Shown here: positions 35,477 to 50,400 of the stretch, piece by piece
How positions within the stretch are numbered: the stretch's first letter is position 1
How the letters are laid out: every line of letters starts with the position of its first letter
Assembly: GCF_001949145.1 (NCBI RefSeq)
Contig: NW_019091427.1
Span: 1,136,726-1,200,725 of the forward strand
Source of the DNA: Acanthaster planci
Lineage: Eukaryota; Echinodermata; Asteroidea; Valvatida; Acanthasteridae
Reading direction: 5' to 3'
DNA length: 64,000 nucleotides
The notes under the pieces: generated by a model
The model's database searches: none
The model's input: only the letters and a program-made list of their open reading frames with translations
What the model was told of the DNA's origin: nothing
Position numbers and translations under genes: made by a program

Positions 35477-38400
35477 GTAAGTAGAGGGGACTGGCCACCA
35501 TTACCAGCACATTCCCTACTTAAAAATTGAGTAGTAATAGTAGTACAAAGTAAAAATACCTACCGAAATGGCAAGGCTCGGCGTTACGTTAACCGGTCGC
35601 GCGCTTACAAGCCCATAGACACAGCGATCACGCCAAAATGTCTTGTCATCTGTTCACTTGGCAGCATCATAGTTCTGTGAAATCTGAACAAGTCCCAGTT
35701 GTAATCAAACCAAGGCGTTTCCAGATTACAATCCCAACTTCTGTGCAGAATTATTTATTTGAGAAAGATGGCATCGGTGCATCTTTTCATCAGATGTACT
35801 AACTGGTGAATATGCTTTATGAACTGCGTCTGTGATCAGAGTTTTGGAGATTAAATTTCATCCATATTGGTAATATTTTTCTTAATTTGTTATTTCAGTT
35901 GATTTTCTGACTGATACAAAGAGTGAATTTAGGAATTTTCGGAGAAGGGCGACACAAAAAAGTAAAAAGAGTAAAAATTGTTTGACGCGAAGAAGTGTTG
36001 CAGTTTCGGACGCTCGGATTAATTCTGGAAAACTGCTGAGCCCTTTCCCCCGTATTCATTTTGAAAGCCTTGGGCATTCCCAGTCGTGCTGGACAAAATG
36101 TATATACGTAGTATGAAATTTATGGATCATTGACCTATCAGAATTGAGTCAAGAAAGAAAGAAAGATCAAATTACATCATGTTACAACGGAGGCACTGTG
36201 TGTTTATAATAGGATGGATAGAATTGTTAAACTAGTTACTGTTTGCACTGGTACAGGCTGTTGTCTTTTTCAGCGCAACCTCGTAACTCTAGGCAGCATG
36301 AAATGTCAATTGTTTGGTCTCGGACCACCAAGATTTTTTTCTAACTCTTCGTGCAAATTGGCATTGAAATGACATGCGCACGCACAACACTCCCAAAACA
36401 AAATGGAACCCTTTAATTCAGAAAAGAAAAGAGGGATTGCACTTGACTTTTTAAGTGGTTCCTTGCCATGTTAAAGGAACGTTTACCGAGTACCATCTGC
36501 AAGGGATCTATTGTTCACGTGACACCAAAATCGTAATCCCTGATAGTTCTTGCAGGGAGGACGACGTACATAATGTGTTTAGATAGTAAATCTAACATTT
36601 TTTGTTACTTTTGTACAGTCTGTTACGTAACACAGTCTTATTTTTGCCAGTGTAGTGGCAATTTGTATTCATTTTCTGAACCAAGAGTGATTCTTCTGTT
36701 GCCGTATTTTAAAGGTTTTTATCAAAATCATTGGAGGGCCCTTATGCTCGCTTGAGGTCGCTGCAGGTTTTTTCCGCCATACTGAGAGCACCGATATTTT
36801 GGTCCACGATGTATGTGAAACCTGCCAGTTGGGCACGACCAAACTGACGGAAAAATTCCTGGAGAAGTGCGTTTTTCCCAATCCTTTTGTGTGTGTGTGT
36901 GTCATGCGGATTAACAATGACATGCAAAATCGTACGGATCATGAGGGCGTGCAGCAGAGCGTGCCCGCCTGGCTGAAGTTGCTATATAGACGATTATCAC
37001 AGATGACCATTAGGCTAGTGGCACGGAATCGGTCCGTTTTTTAATCGTTTCCTTCGTTTGTCTGTCGAAACACGCCTCAAGGAGCTCTCCATTCCCCATA
37101 GCGGTTCCTATGCTGGTTAGTTCTGTCAGTACCGGCTCTTCAACATGAAGATGTTTCTAGGTAACATGCGAGCAACACGGGCTTTGTGTCAGCAACGTAT
37201 TCTGTATATGTGTCTGTGTACGGAAATAAAAATTAACGGAACAGTATGAAATTGTTGAGGAAGGTACCTTAACAACGTATTTCCTGAAGTGAATCCAAGC
37301 CATGTGTTTGTGTAATTGAGAAGTGACATCGAACATCGCCATGTATCCTTGTTTAAATAGCCCATGAAACAGTTAAATGTTGCTTCGAATAGCCAGCACA
37401 GGTCTCTTGCTTCAGTTTTGCTCTACCGACGTCGTGTACATCATGTCAAGTGTTGGCAAAAACGGTGATTTGTGCAGTGGCACTAACCGTGTTAAAGCAT
37501 GCTGTAATGTATGTATGGTAGCACCTGGCGTAAAAGTCATGGGCAGACAAATCGAGACTGGCTGTGTTGCCTTGCGCGTCGCGTGTATCGCCCAGTACGT
37601 CGCTATACCAAACACCGCTATACCGAACATTCGGCTGTACCGAACATCGTCCTTGGCTTCCAATAAAATTTGTACACAGAACCTACCGAACACTATTCAG
37701 TTGCCGTTTGCAATTCCCGAACGTCAACATGATAAAACAGTTGGTGTTTTTATGTTGGACAGTGACAAGTGGGCATTATTTCCCCAAGGATTAGAAGGGA
37801 CAGCCACCAGTTTTCAACGGTATTCTATATAGGTACAGAATTGCAAAACATAGTTGGCGAATTTGTTTTTCAGGTATGGTGACGTAAATCATATATGCAT
37901 TGTTGCATGTAGCCGTTTGACACCGAAGTAGTAGGCTATTTAGGATACCATTGTGTAATCATGTACTTTTGTTTATTTAGACACAGCAATGTCAGCTATT
38001 GTTCTAACGTACAACATACTCTGCAACATATGGATACACTGATTGCGTTACTGGATAGGCTTGTGAAACAGGTGGAATTGTAAAGAAATGAAACTGGCAA
38101 AAAACCTGCGATACTTCTCCCAGAACTTCCCTCATTGGGGCGGAAACTTAGTCCAATTGCACCTAAAAGCCTGATTCCATACCCGGTACCCATGATATCT
38201 CTCTGGTGTGTTCTTATTTTGTTTTTGTTTTACTCTCCCTAGGACATGTATTTAATTCTATGTGTAACCTCTTCACTTGGCCTAATGAGCACCATCTTAT
38301 TTGCATAACTGGGGTTGCTAAAAATAGACCACTAATTTTGATGAAGGTCCTCTCTTGATGGGAGCAAAACGAAAATATAAAACGAAACGTCAGTGGTATT

Positions 38401-41400
38401 AAATAATAAGTGGATGCATACATCTTTGATGTGAGTGGTGCATGCAAGATGCGTGTCATCATTATTGTATGTATAGGAAGACTCGAAGAGACGAATTGGA
38501 ATAGTGTACATATTGCACCGCCCGATTCGACGGTGGTGATTTCTTGCTATTCGATTTCTTTAATTACCGTCGTGTTTGAGGAACTCAGCGCCCCGTTTGT
38601 ACAAGAACGGATTATGCAAACATTGCAGCAGGCCGGCGCGAGCCAGCGCCGGGCTATGCGTAGGAAGCGGTGGCATATGAGCAGGGTGCAGGCAAGAGTG
38701 GCCCCGCATGTGCTCTTGGCCCTGCGCAAGATGGCCGCCGTCACTCTTAATCAACAAACACCTTACGCGTACATTCCCATGTCTCCTTGGAGACGGATTA
38801 GTGACTCCTTCTTTAAATATGCCATTTCTCCTCCCTTCGTTTCTTGATAAACATCGCTTGCGTGACGTAACTTGCCTCTCGGTGGTCTACCGTGCCCTTC
38901 CGTTCTATTCAAAACATTTCTTTAACAACTGCCCCAAATATCACGGAGAGAGAATTAAAAAAAAAACGGCGCACAAATAACACTTTTGCCAGTTCGTGGG
39001 GCCAATTACGTTCGCACAAAGTAACGGCACATTTAGCATTACATTAAAGAGGAAAAATATTCATTTGTTATTCCTACAGCAAGTTGTACACCTGCAATAT
39101 GCATTGATATGTAAATCCGAGGTAAGGATTAATGGAGCTTTACTTGGGAATTTTCTAAGGTCAGCGGAGTGAAAAAGGGGTGCTCTGAAAAAAATACGAC
39201 TTGGAAGTTATAACCATTAAGATTATAACAATGTTTCCGAATCTCTGTTCATGTATTCACAAGTTTGTCGGCTCTACCATGTGTGAATAAAATACTTCAC
39301 GGTTTTTGTCTCTGAACGGGACAAAATGTCGGGTGTTGAGGCTTGCAGTTGTGCGTGCAATTTGCAGTGTTTGTTCTCTGTGTAGTTTTTTGGTACATTC
39401 GTTTTCTTATTCAACAACAAGGGATGTTGCTAATAGTAAATGTTGGTTAGCCCGCCAAAATAGCTGCTGTTGAGGTCATTATGGCGTCAGAATTAAATTT
39501 GGACCCTGTATGTTTTTGCTGTGAAGCTTAGCTTCTGACGTTTGACAGAGTTTGTAGTTCCGCCCATAAAGACTTGTCATATTGTCTCTCGTGGTCATGT
39601 TAGTTCCATCATTTGGGTTTGCAAGACATCTCTCATTTCTTTCCTGGTGTAGGAGTAAATTTGTATGAGTAGGTCTATTAGTTTATAGTTGTGTGTGTTT
39701 CATACCAGTTTAGTAAACGCTTTATGACTTCTGCGATAGTTTTAAATCCATACGCCCTTGTCAGCGTGCGGCATTTCCAATAGCTCATCGCATGTAGATC
39801 TACAAACGAATGCACATAAAATTCCAGCCCATTCCCGTGCTCGGTTTCTGGCCAGCCGAGTCATTAAAAGGCTTGGACATCTCCCTGGAGCCCCTGACAG
39901 AAAGCTGTTAAGGCTGGTAAGCCAGTCCATCAGGGGAGTTTCCCGCAGAGCTTGGCCCATCTGCTATCACTCGCTCACCCTCGCTTCATCCAGCGGCCTC
40001 CGTAGCTCCGTACAGTAAAACTCTCGTTGGAGTCCCCACGCACAGCTAGCTGCAGAAGACCCGGGGTCCACGTTACCAGGTGTTTTACCTCAGCCAGTGC
40101 ATGCAAACCAGAGGGGGAGGCCTCATTTCCCACTTTTTTGTACCCCCAGTTTAAAGTTTTTGTTCTAATCCCTGCCCGTGGTAATTGCTGGATGTGTGTG
40201 TTTCAATACCTCAGCTTTTTAGAGGGTCAAAGATATGTAATTCAAGTTTGCAGGTGGCAAGGTATTTTTTTTACTTTGTTGAAGTTGTAAACTTTCGAAA
40301 GAATACTCGAGGTGGCGTGGTTCGAGTCTCCACTTTTACAGTGGTTCCTTATGCCCAACAAACCTGCATCATAGCAAAATATCTTCAACCGTCCTCTTCG
40401 ATTTAAAAGAAGCTATAACAACTATAGCAATCTGAAGTATTGCATGATGGCTATTGCATGGGGGGATGGGCGATACAGCTCAAGTCTGTGAGCCTTGAAA
40501 TATTTTAGCAACAAAAAAGTAGTAATATTCATTTTGTATATAGTCAAGGTATGTTAAACTTTGCCTTAATAAAAAATGCCCCAATGACGCTACAAAGTGT
40601 TTCAGTACACTTCCGTATCTCCAGAGGAAGGTGACCAATATCCCGCCCTATCATTTTCAAGACTGGCAGTTCAAAACAGGGGCCGCTGTGCCATAGCTTC
40701 TTCCCCCATACCACGGCATTCGTATAGCGCTCATTTCGGAGGCTTCTTGCGTGTATGGTTCTCTCACTCTTCGGGCAGGGCGCGTTTGTGCTTTGAATAA
40801 TCCAGTGAATTACCGTTCACAGTCTCTCGGAGCTTGCATGAAAGCTCTCTTAGGCCAAGCGCTGAACATCATTATCTCGTGGAAACCACCCACACTCGGG
40901 TGCAAGTTGTTCATAATTTATGTTTAAATGGGGGAATTACTAAAACCAATTAGCTCGGGCAATTACGATGCTTTGCTACTGAATGTAATTATTAATGGGT
41001 TCATATGAATTATTCTGGCAATTTGGAGTCGCTTTCAGCATGTCAATTTGGAAAATGTTCATTACGTGAGTGGATGTGATGTTTCCATGGGGTTTAATTC
41101 CATCGGTTACAGGCGGGAATCATGTTCCCCATATGGTATATTTTCTGACGAGGTCTTAGCAGGCCGGTATAGCCGAAACGGAAAGTTTGCCTGTTCTCGA
41201 TAGAATAGAACAAACTTGATACATGTATACAGTTAATGAGATGAAGGCGCGGACCCTCAAAACAAAACATGATCGCGTGTAATTTGCCGTTGGGAGTAGG
41301 CAAATTAGCGTTGGCATGACGATGAAGAATTTATGCGGATCCATGGCAACTGACTTTGCGTGGGATGGACTGGCCGCGGTTGTCATGCCATCGTGAATTC

Positions 41401-44400
41401 ATGGCCTTGGTCCGTTTAGCTTTTGCAATTTCTCTTTTCGTTTTTTTCTTTTTTGCTCAAACGAGGAGTTTATGCTGCTATAGTTCCGATCCCCTCCCTT
41501 GGCAAGAAAATGTGAAGTAAGGTTATAAGTTTCAGATTCCCGATGATATCAGTTTTCATCGATGAAAAGAACCGATGACTGTTTCTCAATTTACTCTGGG
41601 TCTTTAAAGCATATTACCGATTCTGCGAGAAAGCCCTCAGAGCGGGCATTTCGTCACTGCAGATGTTGGCAATGTAGTACCTGTTGGCGCAAGAGGCTAC
41701 ATTGATTGCTAACTGGTGACACTCGATACTCGGCGCTTTAACCAGTGTCCCTCCAAATTAATGCGCGGCGGCGAGGCTCCTCTGATGCGCGGGTCTTCTA
41801 ATGCCAACCAAATCTCTTGAAACCCCAAAGCGACGCTGCCGAGGGCGAAAAGAAAGCAAGCCCCCTACCCACACGCTGTGGCAGTTGCAGTGAAATAAAC
41901 ATCTACGTGTATACCGCTGTCTTCATTGTCATCCACACACTAACATAATCACAGGATGTGAAAGTGTGGTATACAAGATACTGTTTTAAAAATGTGTTGC
42001 CTTTTGTAGTTCATAATTGCAGATGAACATTTGTCATGTGCGAATCTCTGAATTACGCCCCTGCTTACAATAATGAAAGGAAAATGCATGCTAAATACCA
42101 CAAAATAATATTGAAAACTGTACTGAAATAATTAAGCGGGTCGTGGTATACAAGACCCTTTCCATTCTTAATTGGCTTTTGTTTTGTACTCGCCAGTGTC
42201 ACGCACCAGATCAAATTTCTATTTCTCCTGTAAAACTCCAATGATAAACCGATGTCAGCCGTCCGATTGTGTTCGTTCATCAACACTTCGTGATCTGTAA
42301 CGGAAACCACACCGCTTCCCTCCCCTGTCTTTTCTCTCCTGTCGAATGTTCGTGTTGGGCATTCGATGTTAACTTCCAATTGTCGCGAGACACTGAACAA
42401 TGAAGCAGTGCGCGGAGTGGCATTGCGTCAGTAAACACAGAAGTAATCATGCATTGTTTCTGGTTGTTTTCCTTTTCAACAGAGGGACACGTATATAGTA
42501 AAAGACATTTCCCTGCGCTTTGTAAGTGCAGTTACTTTGTCCTCGTACCCAAACTGCCTAGGATGGCACCACATTATTCAGGTGACGGCCGGATGATTTG
42601 CCTTGCATGCAAGTTGCTCTTTTGTAATACTTTGTGATGCTTGAAAGCAATGTTAATTTGTGTGCAAGTAAGCTATAGAGATTAAGAATGATAAAGATTT
42701 TTATCCTTTAACTGTTTAATGTTAGATGCTCACCTTTTAAAATTTGTCTTCAAACCTGAAGAAAGACCCAAAAACCTGACCAGCACTGCCACCTATTTGT
42801 TTGATTCTTCTTTGGGGGGAGGGATACGTTACATTGTTTTCTTCCTGTGTGCTTTTCTAAACCCATGTGCCCTATATTCACGTTGAATTAATGATGAGCG
42901 CAGCTCTTAAGCATGGAAATAGCCAAACTGAAGGTAAAAATTCTCTATCATCGGCTTGAAAAAAACGTCCATGAATATATTGTACCGAGCAACCACAGTT
43001 GCTCGGAGCAACATATACGGCGATATTTAGCTAGTGTGGTTCAGCTTTCAATAGTGACTGCTTTTAGTGCTTGTAAAGGATCGTCATTAATGCAGTTTAC
43101 ATCTGCAGGTCAGATCATTTATTTTTACCGAAACATTGGCCGTGTTTAGCCACTTTATGGAGTGTAGACGGATGTCCTAATACCTAAGGGAAACACCTGT
43201 CTGAAAATGTTTTTACTTGTGGGTGTCAAGAGGTCGTCTCGCAACCTCTGTCAGCGCACGACAACTTTCAACACCGTTTACTTTCAAAAATAAGGCATTT
43301 AAACAGCAGTTTCCACCCACTAACCCCACAAAAAGGGTCTTTATATTTAGAGTATAGAATCATAACGAGGAGTGACTTCAATATTTAGTAGTTTTTGCAG
43401 TTATCTGGTGACGTCCCTCTGACCTACTATCACATCGATGGCGGAGGTTGTTTTACAACACAAGATACTCGATCTGAAATTATGCATCTCGTACATCTTG
43501 TTATGCCGGATTGTGGCGGTTGCGGGACATCGTGCCTGAAATCATCATATGGTACATATCCCCCGAACATTGGCTTGCCGGATTGATTTCGCTGGAAATG
43601 TCAGCTCTAATTCACTAGCGAAGATGGGGGAGAACGGGGAAGAAGTAATGGGCAGGCTGCAGCAAGGTGAACCAAATAATTTGTCTGCTCTGGGAAGTGA
43701 GCAAACAAATCCTGCTCGTCGGGATGGAAATCAATTTCCCTTCAAACACATCGGTTTCCCCCCCCCCACCCGCTTTAACCCGAACATATACGGACTCAAG
43801 ATGTTGCAAGTAAGAGGAGCGTATTATAAGCATATTTGTATCAGTTGGTGTCCATGTGGGCCAACAAGTCAGTCGATGTTGTGCGACGGAAAGCTGGTAT
43901 GAAGACAAAGTTGAATTGAAACCGCCACTGAGAACGTGAACATTTAAAGAAAAGAGCAAAACACTAGCAGTAAAAACTTCCATTTGAAGAACTTTAAAAA
44001 CATAAAAGTAAATCAGTACGAAACTTCGAGGATTAGATGCGCTAAGGATTCAAAGAAACAGGGCTGAGATGAACATTGTCTCATTTTTAATGCATACCTA
44101 CAAAGAGAACAAATACTGAAATGAATGCATTGAATGTGAATGTTTGGATACGTGCTTTTGCAATCAAGCAGCGCGCATTTGATATTGTTTCAACGAAACC
44201 CAATGTCGATTAAGCCATATGGCCAATGACGAATCTCAATCTCTGATTCCCCTGCCTTGTTTATCGTCTATTTCTTGGTAACGTACACGATCCTACCCAC
44301 TAAGGATTCCTATGTCACCCAGGCCCGAGGGACGGGGGTGGATCACAGCAGTCCCCAGTACAAAGACACACATGGTGCTTTTCTGTTTTACCAACGTGGG

Positions 44401-47400
44401 GTCCGCGGAGGTTATAAGCCAGCCAGATAACGCCAAGTTGAGTGCAGTCACGATCCGCCACTTCGGATCGGGTTGCCGTCTTGCCTTTGTGGTCACGATT
44501 TTGCGCGCGCCGACCGACGCCAAATCTCATTACCTGGGTGCATCACGTTTTCTTTTCTTCTTAGCCCCACAACAGCCCAGTTACCGGAGCATTTTAAACA
44601 ATGTTCCAGATGCATGTACACCTAACAGAGCCATATGTGGGAAATCAAAAATTGACTACGATGGTCATCTTGCGCCGTCTTGTACATCCATTAAGAAATG
44701 AGACCGAGGGGTACCCCCAACATATCCAATCGCCATACACGCTCTAGACTATTGTTACCTAACACCCCCCCCCAGATGTCTGAAAGGAATTCCTCGGTTT
44801 CCAGTGAGACAATGACCAACACAAATCAGGGGGGTCTCTCTCTTCATGTTTCGTCTTGAATGCCTGGTTCAAGAGACTTTTTAACAGCGTTTTTCACCAG
44901 CAAGGAAATGTGTAAAATGTGCGTATTCGTAATCTGTCTTTGAAGATCGTTTTGTTTGTTTTTGTAATTTGGTTTTGCCTGTGGCGGCTGTTAATCCGAG
45001 TCAAGAAATATTTTGCAATAGGGTCATAGTTACCGCCCTCTGTCTAAGTGAATGAAATTAAAAGCTTTCCATCAATTCCCGCAATTCTGTCGCAGATCTG
45101 GAAAAATGTGTGCTTTGTTAGGTACGTCTTTGCCAGTCTGATTATGAGCACACATATCCACACGCGCTGAAGTTCCATCGTTCACGTCAATATGCATACT
45201 TATAGCAATCTGTAGGCGTCCAAGGTCGTCGCTGACACGGACTTTCTCGCCATACGGGTGTTTACAGCGGTGCTGTCAGTTTCATCCCGAATCGCCGTCG
45301 CCATCTTGTTTCGCTTGATTTCTTTCGCTTCCTTGTGCGCGTACATTGTGTATTCGCTCGGGCGAGCACTGCCCAACCGGCGCCGCACGTCGACTGACTA
45401 CATGCAGGGCGCCCGGCGCTCTCCGACATGGGTACAATTACCCGTTTTACTGGTTTTTGCATTTGGTTTCCTGTCACCCCCCCGCCTTTGTGCTCAGTGT
45501 CAAATTAGCTATCCGCCTGTATCCAGGCGGGAAGAAAATCGACCCCAAATTACAACAAATTTCCTTGTGAGAGTTCTGAAGTTGTCAGTCACTATGTGAC
45601 TTTGGATAAACGGGTCATGTTTTGGAACCTGTTTTCCCAATACACCGATGCATTGTCATGAAGCCATTGCTCTCTTCTGAACAATTACTGTATCCGAAAT
45701 ATCACCCCAAAGTGAAGACATTACCTTCCAATCTGTCATCACAGTGCATTCAAGTCCAAGGGAATCCCAACAAGCTGATCAGGCAGAACTGTCAGCATTT
45801 GCCGCCAGGTATTTCGTGTGCAGTGGCAGAATGTGTCCTTCCTGATATTGAAGAATGTGGACAAAATGTGATCGAAATGGCTGCAACGATGCTGTCTCCT
45901 GCAAGAATGCTCTAAACCCTTTCGGCATACTTTTATCCTTGGTGTGCAATTCTTCCGTATAGAGTGATAAAGAGCGAGGCAAGGCTCTTTCGGTGGGGTA
46001 GGGTGAGGAATTTTTGCGATTTAAAAGAAATGTGCAAATGTTGTGAATGTTGGAGATGACGAATGTAATGATGCAATCACCCTTGTGACAGAATCTGCCT
46101 TACAATACGAGAGATTCACAGTAGTGCGCCTCCACGAGTTTGCAACGCGTTGACCAATCACCATGCGCGAAATCTGTCGACCCAATGCGTGCTTGGGAGG
46201 GGTCGACAAATTTCTCACGTTGCAATTGGCCAACGCGTTGCAAACTGTTGGAGGCGCACTGTTGTGAATCGCCCGCATTGAAAAATCGGTTACAAACTAC
46301 ATCATTCCGCCATTGTAAAGAAAAAAAAGGAGCTTGTGTCTGTGATGCAGCCGTGTACTTTCGAGGTAAAAGGAGTAGTCTATGCTTCAACTTGTCAATT
46401 TGGAAGATGTATTTCATAAAGAGCAAAATAATTGGTCCATCGATTATCATGGAGAGGAATAACGAATCATCTTATTTTTCAAATACTCGATTGCTTCAAA
46501 ATATGACTGTCCTATACACATGTATGCCCCTTTTTTCGGACAGACTGCCATAGTTAGTCGATGCATATTATTTTGGGTGTAGCCCCTGCCTTATATTTAT
46601 TAGTCTATTTTTAACACATTGTGTCCTTGTATTTACTACAGTCTATTTTTAACATGTCGTTATCCGGTATGCTACAGGGGCACACTCGAAATAATGCTCC
46701 TAATATTAGTATAAACTACTTGTGTTTTACTTATTTTCTAGAAGTGCTTGTATAGGATCTTTCAGAATATACAATTTAAGGCTCGACGCTTTTCACGCAA
46801 CAGTTTTTTTTTTCTCCTGGAAGAAGGCGATGAAGTGAAATCACTCCCCTACCTGCAGAACTGCAGTTGGTATACATTCAAAACAGTGCAAAGCAATGTC
46901 GAGTTGATGGTGTCTAAAATACGTTTGGCGTCGAGTTGGCCCTCGTTAAACTTTATTCCGAATCGAACGAGCAGTTATTTTTGGACTACATTATAGACTT
47001 TTATTTTCAGAGACCTTAATTAAAGGAACAACAGATTCAGTGGGCACGTAGACCCAAAGGGAAACCAGCCACCCAATACGTTGACGTTTGAGTTTCCTCA
47101 ACTATGTGCGTACTATAATATCCAAGGTTGCATGAAGTGACTTTAGTCAGCGCAGTTACAACGAGCTGCTTATGTATGTATGCATGCGTGCCTTGCCGGC
47201 AAAAGCGACATATGGTTTTTAATCACATTCGTTCGTATCCGTGTTTAAGCTGTGACCTTTGTGCATGTTTATTAGTTTCCCAAGCAAAAATTAAGCGCAT
47301 TGAGCATGATTGTCAATGGTGGCTCTCTACTGCTTTATTTAGCCTCCATAGCAAAACTGCAGTCTCGTCAGTGTCGATCACATTCCAGTTCGGTCACCAG

Positions 47401-50400
47401 TGCACAAAGGAAAAACGGGTATCGGCAAGATAAAAAGAACTTCACTATTTGAACTGAATGATACTTTATCAGCGACAATCTACATTCATTGCAGAATCTT
47501 TTTCAACAGACGGGTCCGAACAACTGCGATTCATTTAATCGCCGAAATTCCCATTCTGCTACGCCCCCTCTCTGATTGGCCCTCAGCTACGTGAGTCAAA
47601 TTCAATGCACGCGACCTTTTAGACAGGGACGGGCATACGGGGCTATTTCTGTTGATTATTCAGATGCAGACACCGCGCAGCATGACTTGTGGGGTTTTTT
47701 GGTGATTCATTTATTATTTATCATGTCATAATAGACCTTTCATCTTATGAAGGTACTTATCTTTGCCTCGAGCTCTGTGTGTGTCGCAAGAGCGAACTGG
47801 CTAGGGATGGGAAGGCAGTTCACCTTAAACCACACTGCACGTGAAGTCGAGTCTCGTGAAATTATCTTTTGAAATTTCATAATATGCAAAGCACGAGCAT
47901 ATAGTAATCCTTATCGTCATTCCACCACTCAATTTTTCCTAAAAACGAATCATTCTGCTAATTGTAAATTCGACGCTTCGAACATTTGTATTATGAGGGA
48001 CTGGGCCTGCTATTTCTTCGATTAGGGCCTACGCAGTTGATTCTTTCAACATTGTAAAAACCCGTTTCCTAAAAAACAAATTTCCTAAAAGATAGAGAGA
48101 GAGAAACAGAGTAAGGCAAGTAGAGGAACAACAGATCTGTGTTTTTTTTCTCTCTCTAAAATCTGAATATTTTTGTGAAAAACGTGCAGCAGAGAGCGAC
48201 AGAGCAGACACGAGACATTTTAAACTCCCCTTCTGATGCTCATTAGAACTGACTCCGTCTAGAGCTTGGCTTGATAGAATCAGAACTCGCGACACCCTCT
48301 CCTGCGTGTGTGAACACATGCCGTGCATGACTGAGCGGCCTGAAACAAAATAATGACCGATGAAATTAATTACGTGCGTCAACCACAGTATGGGGTTCTA
48401 ATCCACATCCATCCTCTGATTAAGTACATATATTGTACGTTTTCTGTGGTATAATTGCTATTTCGTAGCCCGATTTAATGAACCTGCTAGTCGTTAAGAG
48501 TGGCTCTACGAAATACGTGCCTCTTTATGCTTAGACAATGTACATGGTATATTGCGTCTTGATTTCCTGTATTGGAGAATGTCTTTCCATTTTCTGGTTT
48601 GCCTTTCTGTTGTTCGCAGTAATTTATGATGATTACATTTTCACATATTTGAACGAGGCAGTACCGTGAATATCAATTGGCTCTTGAGAAATTTATTTGC
48701 TTTGCCCATCACATGTCATCTCGACTCGTATTAAATACTTGCCTAAGAAGTTTCCATTGTGGTGGTGACTTTCGTTAAAGAAATGAAGAAAGAAAACTAC
48801 CAGAGAGTGTCGGCTTTTGTCTACAGTTTATTTACTGTGTGTTCTATTCAAGCAGGAAGTCGAGCCATCTTCATATCGCATTGATGGCCCTGTCCTGCCC
48901 GTTACATTATGACAGCAACAGCTCTTTTATAATCCAAAATTAACGCTTATAGTTTAAAACACTTTCAACACATTTACTGACATGTTTAGGTAGTTTACAC
49001 CGAAATGCATTCAGAAATGTGTTTAGATGGTAAGCGCTATGGTACGCGTTTGCTGTAGGAAATCCGCTTCTTTAGCAGTGAAACACTTTCTTAACGCATT
49101 TCATTTCAGTGTAAGTATCTAAATATGTCGTGGATTGAACGTATTAAAAAGCGGGTGCAAAGGTGTCAAAGTAATGTTTCAACTCGAAGCACCTGTTTTG
49201 TACAGTTATCGAACGTTTTCCAAATGATGTGTGTTTTTTAAATGTTTGAAGAGTTTTAGTGTCCTGTGGGATTATGATATCAAGCTGTGGAAGGGAAAAT
49301 GAATCAATGTTTTCTGCACTATACCTGTTTTATCCACGGAACATTTTTATTATATTTAAGTCAACATTGCGTCACACTCGTAATGGAGAAAATACACACA
49401 CGCAAAGTAATGAACCATCGCTGAGGATGTTTGTTTATCATACGATGTTGAATAATTTTAAAGACTTGCATTTTCCTGAATTCAAATTATTCTGAAACCC
49501 TTGCCCTTCGAATCAAAGTGTTTGTCGGAAAGCATGTATGTCAAAGCACGGTGTATGTGATAGACAAACGCATCCTTCCCAGAAATTATAGACCACATCC
49601 TGGATGTTTATGTATTATTCATCTGAGACAGCGCACACATTACGCACTGTATAAGGGCCAATAATGCCTCTCAAACAATTATGGCTTCTATGACAACGGT
49701 TTAAAAAGGTGCAATTCATTATTATATAGGATGGTTTCTAAGTAGACCAATGGACTGTTCACATTAACGTGCAGCGTACTTGTCAGCGTGGTGGCTAATC
49801 CGTCCGGGGTAATTCTTGTGTGAAATCAACAGGAAATTGGCAGAATATTACACGACAATTTCTAAAGCCAGGCGACACGAAATACTTCTTAATTAGAAAT
49901 TGTATAAAAATCTGCAGTTCAGCGTGAAAACGTCGGCAAAATTTACTCTGAAGGTTAGGCTGAATTAAACTCAGTGGAAGTTAGGAGTGATTAAAACGCT
50001 GTCATGAAATAGAGAGAAACGGGGAAAATGAAATCCAAAAATAGTATGTTGAACTTTTAAGAGTTTGCATGTACTAGAAATACACTGTGACCACCAGGGA
50101 AGATACATACAAGCCCATAACGGGACAGCCCGCAGTACAAGACGATCAAGGCCTCGCAAACCTGCCTGTACTCCTGGGCATGCGCTTCCCCAGAGGAACT
50201 AATTCAGAGCCGGCTTTTTGTCCCGGCTGAAAGAAAATCGAAGACGACTGAAACTGCGATAAACTCGGGGTCACTGTATGATGATGTGGCCCCGAGTGGA
50301 ATACATGCATGAACCCTGACAACATTCTGCGTTATTGAGGAAATCGATGCCAACTCGAGTGTCCCGAAGAGTATGCCTTCCTATAAACGTTGCAACCTTT

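Noticed and set aside
37377-38847. Open frames of 151 and 145 codons in the channel intron
   Set aside because: No domain and no plausible splice partners. The first includes a local imperfect repeat of CTATACCGAACAT words, and the channel protein is complete without them.
43549-45599. Open frames of 113-129 codons around 43.5-45.6 kb
   Set aside because: They are in CpG-richer intron sequence with no recognised motif, and frames are open on both strands at once.
46100-46553. Overlapping open frames on both strands around 46.1-46.5 kb
   Set aside because: They cross the foldback MITE, whose palindrome produces matching frames on both strands.
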